Source: Candidatus Thorarchaeota archaeon
Lineage (GTDB): Archaea; Asgardarchaeota; Thorarchaeia; Thorarchaeales; Thorarchaeaceae
Assembly (NCBI GenBank): GCA_016839275.1
Contig: JAEOUM010000022.1
Span: 1-35,596, forward strand
DNA length: 35,596 nucleotides
Reading direction: 5' to 3'
In this document: in pieces, positions 35,483 to 35,596 of the stretch
Position numbering within the stretch: the stretch's first letter is position 1
How the letters are laid out: every line of letters begins with the position of its first letter
Made by a program: the position numbers and the translations under genes
The notes under the pieces: generated by a model
Database searches by the model: none
Told to the model about the DNA's origin: nothing
Seen by the model: the letters and a program-made list of their open reading frames with translations, nothing else

Positions 35483-35596
35483 CGAAATGTATGACTCAGT
35501 ATCCAAGAATTCATCGCTCTCATATAATCGTCTAAGTAACTGGTTGAAGTTCATGACACTACTTGTTCTCACCATGGCGAGAAGACTATAGTCCTC

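Noticed and set aside
35487-35591. 34-aa ORF MYDSVSKNSSLSYNRLSNWLKFMTLLVLTMARRL near the right edge
   Set aside because: Too short, at the window edge, and without any supporting context.
1-35596. CRISPR arrays, tRNA/rRNA genes, insertion sequences or prophage
   Set aside because: No regularly spaced repeats, cloverleaf-like segments, transposase or phage proteins were recognised by eye; a tRNAscan/Infernal run would be needed to exclude small RNAs.

Overview
Archaeal window, probably from an Asgard/Thorarchaeota-like genome. This is inferred from a eukaryote-like Ras/Rab-type small GTPase encoded next to a longin/roadblock-like protein, and from the archaeal Hdr, KOR and DUF content. No taxonomic search was possible. 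The window is dominated by anaerobic redox genes. There are two very large HdrA paralogs, each with a duplicated HdrA module, one of them fused to MvhD. There are three separate HdrC-HdrB pairs, two of them divergent and back-to-back. A 2-oxoacid:ferredoxin oxidoreductase is split into korDA and korBC by an opposite-strand block containing the GTPase, its longin-like neighbour and an acetyl-CoA-synthetase-like gene. A benzoyl-CoA reductase/2-hydroxyacyl-CoA dehydratase set (activator plus two subunits) is followed by two tandem acyl-CoA ligases. Accessory genes encode SCP2, winged-helix regulators, membrane-anchored ectodomain proteins, DUF998, a gamma-carbonic-anhydrase-like protein and DUF4184-like proteins. 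The most interesting structure is a mirror-symmetric block at about 12.8-18.3 kb. There, two divergent HdrCB pairs each end in a 4-bp palindromic stop-codon overlap with a convergent membrane ectodomain/winged-helix module, fused on one side and split on the other. Other leads are strong operator-like palindromes upstream of hdrA and of the second acyl-CoA ligase, in-frame TAG codons, and a GTPase with an altered G3 motif. I recognised no rRNA, tRNA, CRISPR array or transposase.
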